From assembly GCF_016446475.1 (NCBI RefSeq), contig NZ_JAEHFP010000046.1, positions 1 through 36,203 of the forward strand: DNA of 36,203 nucleotides, written 5' to 3'. Position numbers and translations under genes: made by a program. Positions 9,062-17,083 of the stretch are shown in pieces (within the stretch, counting starts at the first letter, position 1; the number at the start of each line of letters is the position of its first letter). The notes beneath the pieces are model-generated. The model saw nothing but the letters and a program-made list of their open reading frames with translations, ran no database searches and was not told the DNA's origin. This DNA comes from Paracoccus binzhouensis. GTDB lineage: Bacteria; Pseudomonadota; Alphaproteobacteria; Rhodobacterales; Rhodobacteraceae.

Positions 9062-9781
9062 TCAGGGCACGACCAGCAGCTCGACCGAGACCGGCGGCCC
9101 GTCCTCGCCGCGCTCCAGCACCAGCCGGGCGCGGCCGGGCGCCAGGGCCAGGAAGGTCAGGATGCGGATGGCCTCGGAGGCGGGCGCGCAGGGTTCCGGC
9201 CCGGACAGGATCGGCTCGCCGTCCAGCCGGGCGACGATCTCGGCCCGCGCCGAGGTATCGGGCGAGGTTTGCAGATGTATCTCCAGCCGGTCCCCGCAGC
9301 GCAGCGAGACCAGCGTGGCCAGGTGCCCCTCGTGCAGGATGCAGGTGGTGGCGCGCTGGCGCCGGTCGGGATAGCGCAGCGGCGGCGCGCTGATCGCCAG
9401 GGCGCGCTGCATGGCATCGAGCCAGGCGCCGCGCAGCCGCGCCCCGGTCAGGTCGGCGCGGTCGAGCCTGGCGCCGGTCAGGTCGGCGCGTTCAAGCACC
9501 GCGTCGCGCAGGTCCGCCCCGGTCAGGTCGGCAAGGCCCAGGCTGGCACCGGCCAGGTTCGCCCTGTGGAACCGCGCCCCCACCGCCCGCACCGACCACA
9601 GGCTGGCGCCGGCCAGCTGGGCCCCGGTCAGGTCGGACTCGGTCAGATCGGCATAGGACAGGTCCGCCCCCACCAGGGTCATTCCCGACAGGTCGAGCCC
9701 GGCCAGGTCCGAGCCGGCCAGGTGCAAGGAACCCATCGTTGCAATGCGCCGGACGATCTCGGCCCGGGTAAATTCCGCCAT
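9062..9781 (-). CDS. Pentapeptide-repeat protein with C-terminal extra domain
   Basis: A 239-residue protein. After a short N-terminal helix (MAEFTRAEIVRRI), residues about 20-125 are tandem A(D/N)LxG-type pentapeptides, such as LAGSDLAGLDLSGMTLVGAD and RADLTGARLDRADLTGARLR, which should fold as a right-handed beta-helix. Residues about 140-239 carry no repeats; they look beta-rich with conserved-looking CILHEGHLATLVSL and end VELLVVP. The start at 9781 is chosen because GAGGGTGGG lies just before ATG; an in-frame GTG/ATG extension to 9820 is possible. No signal peptide. It lies 86 nt after the DUF6345-type gene on the same strand, so the two probably form an operon. Function unknown. Confidence 0.8.
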   Translation of the reverse strand: MAEFTRAEIVRRIATMGSLHLAGSDLAGLDLSGMTLVGADLSYADLTESDLTGAQLAGASLWSVRAVGARFHRANLAGASLGLADLTGADLRDAVLERADLTGARLDRADLTGARLRGAWLDAMQRALAISAPPLRYPDRRQRATTCILHEGHLATLVSLRCGDRLEIHLQTSPDTSARAEIVARLDGEPILSGPEPCAPASEAIRILTFLALAPGRARLVLERGEDGPPVSVELLVVP

Positions 9782-9867
9782 CCCACCCTCTTTACCAGCC
9801 CGGTCGGCCGGGCCGCCCATGAATTGCGCCCGGAGGTGGCTGCCTCCACCTCCGGGCTACCGGATCC

Positions 9868-11547
9868 TCAGTCACCCAGGTCAGACTGGATCCAGTAACG
9901 CTTGCGGAAGCCGCGCACGCATTCGATCTCGATCCCCTGGCGGGCAACGAGCCGCATGGTGTTGCTGCGGATTCCGTATCCGATCTCGGTGCTGCCCGGC
10001 AGGATGCGCAGGGTCAGCGGCGCCGCGCCGCGCGCCGCCAGATCGCGCATCAGCCGGGCGGAATGCTGGGCCAGCGCCTGCTGGACCGGCACCGGCTGCG
10101 GCGCGGGCACCCCCTCGGCCGACACCGGCGGCGGCGGGTCGTCGGGCTGGCCGTCGCGATGGGCGCGGGCCGGCAGCCGTTCGGCGATCCGGCGCAGGCT
10201 GGATTCGATGCGCAGCACCGTACCGTCCGGGCGCATCGCCAGCCGCAGGCTGCCGGCATCCGGGGTCAGCACCGGGATGCCGTCAAGGGCCTGGCGGAAC
10301 TGCACGACGATCTCGTCCAGGGTTTCGGCTGGCGGCTCGGACTGCCGGCGCAGGCTGGCGGTGGCGGACATGGCCAGGCCGACGCGGTCGAAGACCAGCT
10401 CGCTGCCCGGCGGCAGAAAGCCGTAGCGGCGCAGCGCGCTGCGGGCCCGGCCCAGGATCGCCCGGCGCTGCAGCGGCGCGCGCAGCAGGCTGCCGGGGGT
10501 GCCGGGCTCCAGCTCCAGCAGGATGCGGCCGTCGGCCAGCCGCTGGAAGCGGGTGCGGCCGTGGCGGACGGCCAGCGCGCCCCCGGCCTGGCAATGCAGA
10601 AGCGCCGGATCGAAGCCCAGCCGCGACAGCACCTCGGCGGCCAGCGCCCGGTCCTCCGAGACCGGGACCAGCCGCGCGGCCGAGAACTCGGCCGGCGGCT
10701 GCAGCAGCGCCGGCTCGCGCTGGTAAAGCGCCGCCGGCAGGTTCCAGCGCCACGCCCACCATTCGGCCGAGGCCCGCGCAGCGCGGAAGCACCGCTCGCC
10801 GAACAGCGTGGCCAGCGCCTCGTCGCGGCTGTCGCCGCAGGCGCAGGCCACCGGGCTCTGGTCATGCGCGACGTCCCAGGCGCCATCCAGCCAGGATTGC
10901 GAGAAGGACTTGCCCATCCGCCAGTGCTGCCAGAAGTTCTGGCCGTAGCGGCCGGAATCCCAGCAGATCGAGTCGAAGCCGAAGATCATCCGCAGCCCGC
11001 CATTCGCCCGCGCCCAGCTGCGCAGCGGATCGTGGTCGGGGCCGACCCGCAACGACTGGCTGGTGGACCAGAACAGATAGCGCAGCGCGTCGTCGCCGAA
11101 GCGCATCCGGTCCGCGCCCAGGCAGGAATCGGTCCCGGTCCACTGCGCGCCCATCGGCAGGTGGAACAGGCCCCGGTCATCCATGCGGCCATGGCCGGCA
11201 TGGTAGAACACCCGCACCGAATCCATGTCGCGGCCCGGCGCGTGCCGCATCCCGGCGCGGTCATAGAGCCATGACTTCACCGCGGCGTCGCGACGCCAGT
11301 AATCCGGGGTGGCGAAGCGGTCCACGGCGTCCAGGAAGCCGCCGGCATCGCGATGGGCGGCATGCAGCGCCCCGGCGGCGCGATAGGTCTCGACGCTGCA
11401 GGCGCCATAGACATGGCTGGGCGTCTCGCAGGCATCCGGTATCCCGCAGGACGGGGCCTCGGCGGGATCCTGCGGAGCGCTGTCCAGCAACACCCGCCGA
11501 TCGCGCAGGTCGCGCGCCAGGCCGAAATCGGGAACGTGATCATCCAT
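9868..11547 (-). CDS. Caspase-like DUF6345-type protein with Ser in place of catalytic Cys
   Basis: A 559-residue protein without a visible signal peptide or membrane segment. Residues 110-260 carry a caspase/gingipain-like pattern known from DUF6345 proteins: a beta-strand ending in HAGHG (116-120), MRFGDDALRYLFWSTSQSL (148-166) where the family has a G-D-x-x-W...ldaC strand, then LRMIFGFDS and a W-rich helix with SWLDGAW. The position expected for the nucleophilic Cys appears to be Ser163, so the protein may be catalytically inactive or use Ser. The C-terminal half (about 270-559) is unassigned, with a final region GSTEIGYGIRSNTMRLVARQ. It leads a probable two-gene unit with the pentapeptide protein. 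Family assignment is from motif memory and should be taken as probable. Confidence 0.6.
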   Translation of the reverse strand: MDDHVPDFGLARDLRDRRVLLDSAPQDPAEAPSCGIPDACETPSHVYGACSVETYRAAGALHAAHRDAGGFLDAVDRFATPDYWRRDAAVKSWLYDRAGMRHAPGRDMDSVRVFYHAGHGRMDDRGLFHLPMGAQWTGTDSCLGADRMRFGDDALRYLFWSTSQSLRVGPDHDPLRSWARANGGLRMIFGFDSICWDSGRYGQNFWQHWRMGKSFSQSWLDGAWDVAHDQSPVACACGDSRDEALATLFGERCFRAARASAEWWAWRWNLPAALYQREPALLQPPAEFSAARLVPVSEDRALAAEVLSRLGFDPALLHCQAGGALAVRHGRTRFQRLADGRILLELEPGTPGSLLRAPLQRRAILGRARSALRRYGFLPPGSELVFDRVGLAMSATASLRRQSEPPAETLDEIVVQFRQALDGIPVLTPDAGSLRLAMRPDGTVLRIESSLRRIAERLPARAHRDGQPDDPPPPVSAEGVPAPQPVPVQQALAQHSARLMRDLAARGAAPLTLRILPGSTEIGYGIRSNTMRLVARQGIEIECVRGFRKRYWIQSDLGD

Positions 11548-11726
11548 GCCAAAGCTCCTTGCGGGACACGCGCCTGATCCCGGAAGGATAGAGTCGCGGA
11601 CTTCGGGGCTCAGGCTAGGCCGGCCGGCGTGAACTGGATGTGAATCCGTGCCCCGAGCCGGCCCGGCCCGGCGATTCCCGGGTTTTCATTGTTTCCCAGG
11701 AATTTCAGCCCGATTCCGGGACAGGA

Positions 11727-12563
11727 TCACGATTCGCCCGGCTCCCTGCGCGCCGCCATGCCGAGCGAGAGTTCACGCGCCGCCGCGATCACCGCATCGG
11801 ACATGGCCGCCAGCCGCGCATCCGACATGCGCAGGGTGGGCCCCGAGACCGAGATTCCGGCCGCCGCCTCGCCGGCCAGGTCGAAGATCGGCGCGGCGAT
11901 GCAGCGCATGCCGGGCGTCCGCTCCTCGTTGTCCAGCGAATAGCCGCGGACCCGGATGCGGGCCAGATCCTCCAGCAGCGCCTGCGGATCGGTCAGGGTC
12001 ATGTCGGTGAAACGCTCCAGCGTCAGCTCGCGCAGCATCCGCTTCAGGTCCGCGGGCCGGGCATGGGCCAGCAGCGCCTTGCCGATCCCCGAGGCATGCA
12101 GCGCCGAGCGGGTGCCGGGCGGGAAGAAGGCGCGGATCGTCTCATGCGTCTCGGCCTGGGACAGGAACAGCACCGCATCGCCGTTCAGGATGCCCAGGTT
12201 CGCCGTCTCGCCCGTCTGCTCCATCAGCCGGCGCAGCAGCGGCCGCGCCCGCTCGACCAGGCCCGAGCGGCGCATGAAGGCCGAGCCATGCCGGAAGGCC
12301 GTCGGCCCGACATGCCAGGCCTGGCTCTGGCCGTCGCTTTCCGCCACGCCCCGCGCCGCCAGAGTCACCAGGACCCGGTGTACGGTCGAGGGCGCCATGT
12401 CCAGCCGCTGGGCGATCTCGGTCAGCGTCAGCCCGTTCGACGTGGCGATCAGGTCGAGAATGTCCAACGCCCGGTCCAGCGCCCGGATGCCGCCCGAATC
12501 TTCGGCGCCAAGCCCCCCGGCGCGACCCCTGGGTCGGCCCCTCTTGCGGGTCTGCAGCGACAT
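11727..12563 (-). CDS. bhcR: IclR-family regulator of the beta-hydroxyaspartate cycle
   Basis: A 278-residue IclR-type regulator. A basic N-terminus (RKRGRPRGR) precedes the winged helix (residues about 25-85: ALDILDLIATSNGLTLTEIA, then MAPSTVHRVLVTLAARG), followed by the IclR effector domain (about 100-270) with GKALLAH and RGYSLDNEERTPGMRCIAAP. It is divergent from bhcA, the arrangement described for bhcR in Paracoccus denitrificans, where BhcR responds to glyoxylate and controls bhcABCD. The symbol is given on this synteny plus family. AGGAAAAA precedes the ATG. Short A/T-rich palindromes in the shared 184-nt gap are candidate operators. Confidence 0.88.
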   Translation of the reverse strand: MSLQTRKRGRPRGRAGGLGAEDSGGIRALDRALDILDLIATSNGLTLTEIAQRLDMAPSTVHRVLVTLAARGVAESDGQSQAWHVGPTAFRHGSAFMRRSGLVERARPLLRRLMEQTGETANLGILNGDAVLFLSQAETHETIRAFFPPGTRSALHASGIGKALLAHARPADLKRMLRELTLERFTDMTLTDPQALLEDLARIRVRGYSLDNEERTPGMRCIAAPIFDLAGEAAAGISVSGPTLRMSDARLAAMSDAVIAAARELSLGMAARREPGES

Positions 12564-12574
12564 TCAATTTTTCC

Positions 12575-12602
12575 TTTCGACAATATTTCTGATTTATTGA
12601 AA
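12575..12602. promoter_or_regulatory. Candidate operator near the bhcR start
   Basis: TTTC-GA-CAATA (12575-12585) is mirrored by TATTGAAA (12595-12602), giving an imperfect A/T-rich dyad whose CAATA/TATTG arms are separated by 9 nt. It begins 12 nt upstream of the bhcR ATG, a place suited to autoregulation by an IclR protein. No experimental site is known to me for this exact sequence. Confidence 0.35.
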
Positions 12603-12678
12603 ATCATGCAGGCACTTTGGAAAAGGGCAAGCCCATGATTCTGCGCCAATTTACGCCATTTTTCCGCGATTGCGAAAT

Positions 12679-12693
12679 ATTTTTCAGAAAAAT
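12679..12693. promoter_or_regulatory. Perfect 15-nt palindrome upstream of bhcA (candidate BhcR operator)
   Basis: ATTTTTCAGAAAAAT is a perfect dyad around a central A, 54 nt before the bhcA start in an otherwise GC-rich genome. A weak promoter can be drawn directly after it (TTGCAT at 12693-12698, 17-nt spacer, TAGCTT at 12716-12721), which would put the dyad next to the -35 box. IclR proteins typically bind palindromes of about this size. Confidence 0.45.
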
Positions 12694-12747
12694 TGCATCA
12701 ATGGACAGCAAAACGTAGCTTGGTCCACAAGCGCAGGAGGAATTGCC

Positions 12748-13938
12748 ATGACCAGCCAGAACCCGATCTTCATTCCCGGCCCGACCAACATCCCCGAGGA
12801 GATGCGCAAGGCCGTCGACATGCCGACCATCGACCACCGCTCGCCGGTGTTCGGGCGCATGCTGCACCCGGCGCTGGAGGGGGTGAAGAAGGTGCTGAAA
12901 ACCGAAACGGCGCAGGTGTTCCTGTTCCCCTCGACCGGCACCGGCGGCTGGGAGACGGCGATCACCAACACGCTGTCGCCCGGCGACAAGGTGCTGGCGG
13001 CCCGCAACGGCATGTTCAGCCATCGCTGGATCGACATGTGCCAGCGCCACGGCCTTGACGTGACCTTCGTCGAGACGCCCTGGGGCGAGGGCATCCCCGC
13101 CGACCGTTTCGAAGAGATCCTGACCGCCGACAAGGGCCACGAGATCCGCGTCGTGCTGGCCACGCATAACGAGACCGCGACCGGCGTCAAATCCGACATT
13201 GCCGCCGTCCGCCGGGCGCTGGACGCGGCCAGGCACCCGGCGCTGCTGTTCGTCGACGGCGTTTCCTCCATCGGCTCGATGGATTTCCGCATGGACGAAT
13301 GGGGCGTGGACATCGCCGTGACCGGCAGCCAGAAGGGCTTCATGCTGCCGCCGGGCCTGGCCATCGTCGGCTTTTCGCCCAAGGCAATCGAAGCAGTCGA
13401 GACCGCCCGCCTGCCGCGCACCTTCTTCGACATCCGCGACATGGCCACCGGCTATGCCCGCAACGGCTATCCCTACACGCCGCCGGTCGGCCTGATCAAC
13501 GGGCTGAACGCCAGCTGCGAGCGGCTGCTGGCCGAGGGGCTGGAGAACGTCTTCGCCCGCCATCGCCGCATCGCCGGCGGCGTGCGCGCCGCGGTCGAGG
13601 CCTGGGGGCTGAAGCTTTGCGCCGTCCGCCCCGAGCTTTACTCGGACAGCGTCAGCGCCATCCGCGTGCCCGAGGGTTTCGATGCCAACCTGATCGTCAG
13701 CCATGCGCTGGAGACCTATGACATGGCCTTCGGCACCGGCCTGGGCCAGGTCGCGGGCAAGGTGTTCCGCATCGGCCACCTGGGCAGCCTGACCGACGCC
13801 ATGGCGCTGGCGGGCATCGCCACCGCCGAGATGGTGATGGCCGACTTGGGCCTGCCGATCCGGCTGGGCTCGGGCGTCGCCGCCGCGCAGGAGCATTACC
13901 GCCAGACCACCGCCACCGCCCAGAAGAAAGCCGCCTGA
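12748..13938 (+). CDS. bhcA: Aspartate-glyoxylate aminotransferase (beta-hydroxyaspartate cycle)
   Basis: A 396-residue fold-type I PLP aminotransferase of the serine/alanine-glyoxylate group. It transfers the amino group of aspartate to glyoxylate, giving glycine and oxaloacetate. Visible are IFIPGPTNIPEEMRKAV at the start, FPSTGTGGWETAITNTLSPG for PLP phosphate binding, LFVDGVSSIGSMDF, and the Schiff-base lysine in VTGSQKGFMLPPG (K196). The start at 12748 follows AGGAGGAATTGCC; upstream in-frame codons lack a ribosome-binding site. It is the first of four tightly packed bhc genes, and the identification rests on the whole bhcRABCD order. Confidence 0.93.
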   Translation: MTSQNPIFIPGPTNIPEEMRKAVDMPTIDHRSPVFGRMLHPALEGVKKVLKTETAQVFLFPSTGTGGWETAITNTLSPGDKVLAARNGMFSHRWIDMCQRHGLDVTFVETPWGEGIPADRFEEILTADKGHEIRVVLATHNETATGVKSDIAAVRRALDAARHPALLFVDGVSSIGSMDFRMDEWGVDIAVTGSQKGFMLPPGLAIVGFSPKAIEAVETARLPRTFFDIRDMATGYARNGYPYTPPVGLINGLNASCERLLAEGLENVFARHRRIAGGVRAAVEAWGLKLCAVRPELYSDSVSAIRVPEGFDANLIVSHALETYDMAFGTGLGQVAGKVFRIGHLGSLTDAMALAGIATAEMVMADLGLPIRLGSGVAAAQEHYRQTTATAQKKAA

Positions 13939-13952
13939 GGATGAGGGACGCG

Positions 13953-14900
13953 ATGTATATCCCGACCTATGAGGACATGCTGGCCGCGCATGAGCGGATC
14001 AAGCCGCATATCCGGCGCACGCCGATCCGCAGCTCGGATTACCTGAACGAGCTTGCCGGCGCGCAGCTGTTCTTCAAATGCGAGAACTTCCAGGAGCCGG
14101 GGGCCTTCAAGGTCCGCGGCGCCACCAACGCGGTCTTCGGCCTGGACGAGGCGCAGGCGGCCAAGGGCGTCGCCACGCACAGCTCGGGCAACCATGCCTC
14201 CTGCCTCAGCTACGCGGCCATGCTGCGCGGCATTCCCTGCAACGTGGTCATGCCGCGCACCGCGCCGCAGGCCAAGAAGGACACCGTGCGCCGCTATGGC
14301 GGCAAGATCACCGAATGCGAGCCCTCGACCAGCTCGCGCGAGGAGACCTTCGCCAAGGTGCAGGCCGAGACCGGCGGCGATTTCGTCCACCCCTATAACG
14401 ACCCGCGGGTGATCGCCGGCCAGGGCACCTGCGCCAAGGAGTTCATGGAACAGGTGGACGGGCTCGAGGCTGTCGTGGCCCCGATCGGCGGCGGCGGCAT
14501 GATCTCGGGCACCTGCCTGACGCTCTCGACCCTGGCACCCGAGGTCAAGGTCATCGCGGCCGAGCCCGAGCAGGCCGACGACGCCTATCGCAGCTTCAAG
14601 GCCGGCCACATCATCGCCGACGATGCCCCGAAGACCATCGCCGACGGGCTCCTGGTGCCGCTGAAGGATCTGACCTGGCATTTCGTCAGGAACCACGTCA
14701 GCGAAATCTACACCGCCTCGGATGCCGAGATCGTCGATGCGATGAAGCTGATCTGGAAGCACCTGCGCATCGTGATGGAGCCCTCCAGCGCCGTGCCGCT
14801 GGCCACCATCCTGAAGAACCCCGAAGCCTTCGCCGGCAAGCGCGTCGGCATCATCGTCACCGGCGGCAATGTCGATCTCGACAAGCTGCCCTGGATCTGA
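13953..14900 (+). CDS. bhcB: Beta-hydroxyaspartate dehydratase
   Basis: A 315-residue fold-type II PLP enzyme of the serine/threonine dehydratase and serine racemase family. In the cycle it dehydrates erythro-beta-hydroxyaspartate to iminosuccinate. The PLP lysine is in EPGAFKVRGATNA (K53), with SSGNHASCLSYAA and the glycine loop PIGGGGMISGTC further on, and VTGGNVDLDKLPWI at the end. ATG 13953 is preferred because GAGGG lies 6 nt upstream; an ATG at 13941 would add four residues but sits only 2 nt behind the bhcA stop. Sequence alone would suggest threonine dehydratase; the bhc context sets the substrate. Confidence 0.92.
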   Translation: MYIPTYEDMLAAHERIKPHIRRTPIRSSDYLNELAGAQLFFKCENFQEPGAFKVRGATNAVFGLDEAQAAKGVATHSSGNHASCLSYAAMLRGIPCNVVMPRTAPQAKKDTVRRYGGKITECEPSTSSREETFAKVQAETGGDFVHPYNDPRVIAGQGTCAKEFMEQVDGLEAVVAPIGGGGMISGTCLTLSTLAPEVKVIAAEPEQADDAYRSFKAGHIIADDAPKTIADGLLVPLKDLTWHFVRNHVSEIYTASDAEIVDAMKLIWKHLRIVMEPSSAVPLATILKNPEAFAGKRVGIIVTGGNVDLDKLPWI

Positions 14901-14921
14901 ACCCGAATTGAGGAGAGTGCC

Positions 14922-16085
14922 ATGAACGCGAAAACGGATTTCTCCGGCTACGAGGTCGGCTACGACATCCCCGCCCTGCCCGGCATGGACGAGAGCGAGA
15001 TCCAGACGCCCTGCCTGATCCTCGACCTGGACGCGCTGGAGCGCAACATCAGGAAGATGGGCGATTACGCCAAGGCGCATGGCATGCGCCACCGCAGCCA
15101 CGGCAAGATGCACAAGTCCGTGGACGTGCAGAAGCTGCAGGAAAGCCTTGGCGGCGCGGACGGCGTCTGCTGCCAGAAGGTCAGCGAGGCCGAGGTCTTT
15201 GCCCGCGGCGGCATCCGGGACGTGCTGGTCACCAACGAGGTGCGCGAGCCGGCCAAGATCGACCGCCTGGCCCGGCTGCCCAAGACCGGCGCCACGGTAA
15301 CGGTCTGCGTCGATGACGTGGCGAACATCGCCGACCTGTCGGCGGCGGCGCAGAAGCACGGCACCGAACTGGGCATCTTCGTCGAGATCGACTGCGGCGC
15401 CGGGCGCTGCGGCGTGACCACCAAGGAGGCCGTGGTCGAGATCGCCAAGGCCGCCGATGCCGCGCCGAACCTGGTCTTCAAGGGCATCCAGGCCTACCAG
15501 GGCGCCATGCAGCACATGGACAGCTACGAGGACCGCAAGGCCAAGCTGGACGCCGCCATCGCCCAGGTCAAGGAAGCGGTCGATGCGCTGGAGGCCGAGG
15601 GCCTGAAGCCGGAATTCGTCTCGGGCGGCGGCACGGGCTCCTATTATTTCGAAAGCAATTCGGGGGTTTACAATGAACTGCAATGCGGCAGCTACGCCTT
15701 CATGGATGCCGATTACGGCCGCATCCACGATGCCGAGGGCAAGCGCATCGACCAGGGCGAATGGGAAAACGCGCTGTTCATCCTGACCTCGGTCATGTCG
15801 CATGCCAAGCCGCATCTGGCGGTGGTCGATGCCGGCCTGAAGGCGCAGTCGGTCGATAGCGGCCTGCCCTTCGTCTATGGCCGCGACGACGTGAAATACA
15901 TCAAGTGCAGCGACGAGCATGGCGTGGTCGAGGACAAGGACGGCGTCCTGAAGGTCAACGACAAGCTGCGGCTGGTGCCCGGCCATTGCGACCCGACCTG
16001 CAACGTCCACGACTGGTATGTCGGCGTGCGGAACGGCAAGGTCGAGACGGTCTGGCCGGTCTCGGCGCGCGGGAAGGGCTATTGA
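14922..16085 (+). CDS. bhcC: Beta-hydroxyaspartate aldolase (D-threonine aldolase-like)
   Basis: A 387-residue fold-type III PLP enzyme with alanine-racemase-like N-terminal barrel. It condenses glycine with glyoxylate to erythro-beta-hydroxyaspartate. The PLP lysine is in RSHGKMHKSVDVQ (K62), IQAYQGAMQHM is the mid-barrel signature of D-threonine aldolases, FVSGGGTGSYYF binds the phosphate, and the divalent-metal site is in LVPGHCDPTCN (His, Asp/Cys). A GAGGAGAG ribosome-binding site precedes the ATG. Its TGA overlaps the bhcD ATG by one base. Confidence 0.93.
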   Translation: MNAKTDFSGYEVGYDIPALPGMDESEIQTPCLILDLDALERNIRKMGDYAKAHGMRHRSHGKMHKSVDVQKLQESLGGADGVCCQKVSEAEVFARGGIRDVLVTNEVREPAKIDRLARLPKTGATVTVCVDDVANIADLSAAAQKHGTELGIFVEIDCGAGRCGVTTKEAVVEIAKAADAAPNLVFKGIQAYQGAMQHMDSYEDRKAKLDAAIAQVKEAVDALEAEGLKPEFVSGGGTGSYYFESNSGVYNELQCGSYAFMDADYGRIHDAEGKRIDQGEWENALFILTSVMSHAKPHLAVVDAGLKAQSVDSGLPFVYGRDDVKYIKCSDEHGVVEDKDGVLKVNDKLRLVPGHCDPTCNVHDWYVGVRNGKVETVWPVSARGKGY

Positions 16086-17047
16086 TGTTCATCGTCGCCG
16101 AAAAGGAAATCGCGGGTCTGATGACCCCCGAGGCGGCCTTCGAGGCCATCGAGGCGGTCTTTGCCTCGATGGCCCGGCGCAAGGCCTGGAACTTTCCCGT
16201 GGTGCGCGAGGCCATCGGCCATGAGGACGCGCTCTACGGCTTCAAGGGCGGCTTCGACGCCTCGGCGCTGGTGCTGGGGCTGAAGGCCGGCGGCTACTGG
16301 CCGTTGAACCAGAAGCACGGGCTGATCAACCACCAGTCCACGGTGTTCCTGTTCGACCCGGATACCGGCCGGGTCTCGGCGGCCATCGGCGGCAACCTGC
16401 TGACGGCGCTGCGCACGGCGGCGGCCTCGGCGGTGTCGATCAAGTATCTTGCACCCAAGGGCGCCAAGGTGCTGGGCATGATCGGCGCCGGCCATCAGTC
16501 CGCCTTCCAGATGCGGGCGGCGGCCAATGTGCACCGCTTCGAGAAGGTCATCGGCTGGAACCCGCATCCCGAGATGCTGGGCCGGCTGGCCGATACCGCG
16601 GCCGAGCTGGGCCTGCCCTTCGAGGCGGTCGAGCTGGACCGGCTGGGCGCGGAAGCCGATGTGATCATCTCGATCACCTCGTCCTTCTCGCCGCTGCTGA
16701 TGGATCAGCACGTCAAGGGCCCGACGCATATCGCGGCCATGGGCACCGACACCAAGGGCAAGCAGGAGCTGGATCCGGCGCTGGTCGCGCGCGCCCGGGT
16801 GTTCACCGACGAGGTCGCGCAGTCGGTCAGCATCGGCGAATGCCAGCACGCCATCGCGCAGGGCCTGATCCGCGAGGCGCAGATCGGCGAACTGGGCGCC
16901 GTCGTCGCCGGCGACGACCCGGGCCGCGGGGATGCCGAGGTCACCATCTTCGACGGCACCGGCGTCGGGCTGCAGGACCTCGCCGTCGCGCAAAAAGTCC
17001 TCGAAATCGCAAAACAAGAAGGACTGGCGCAAGAAGTCGAGATCTAA
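16085..17047 (+). CDS. bhcD: Iminosuccinate reductase (ornithine cyclodeaminase fold)
   Basis: A 320-residue NAD(P)H enzyme of the ornithine cyclodeaminase/mu-crystallin family that reduces iminosuccinate to aspartate, regenerating the amino donor for BhcA. The Rossmann motif is VLGMIGAGHQSAFQM; the early LYGFKGGFD and LGLKAGGYWP and the later THIAAMGTDTKGKQELD are family blocks that contact substrate. It is translationally coupled to bhcC (TGATG). The permease gene follows after only 36 nt in the same direction with no terminator visible, so the transcript probably continues. Confidence 0.93.
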   Translation: MFIVAEKEIAGLMTPEAAFEAIEAVFASMARRKAWNFPVVREAIGHEDALYGFKGGFDASALVLGLKAGGYWPLNQKHGLINHQSTVFLFDPDTGRVSAAIGGNLLTALRTAAASAVSIKYLAPKGAKVLGMIGAGHQSAFQMRAAANVHRFEKVIGWNPHPEMLGRLADTAAELGLPFEAVELDRLGAEADVIISITSSFSPLLMDQHVKGPTHIAAMGTDTKGKQELDPALVARARVFTDEVAQSVSIGECQHAIAQGLIREAQIGELGAVVAGDDPGRGDAEVTIFDGTGVGLQDLAVAQKVLEIAKQEGLAQEVEI

Positions 17048-17083
17048 AGAGTAACGTCCTGAAACTAGGGAGGTATAGGACGA

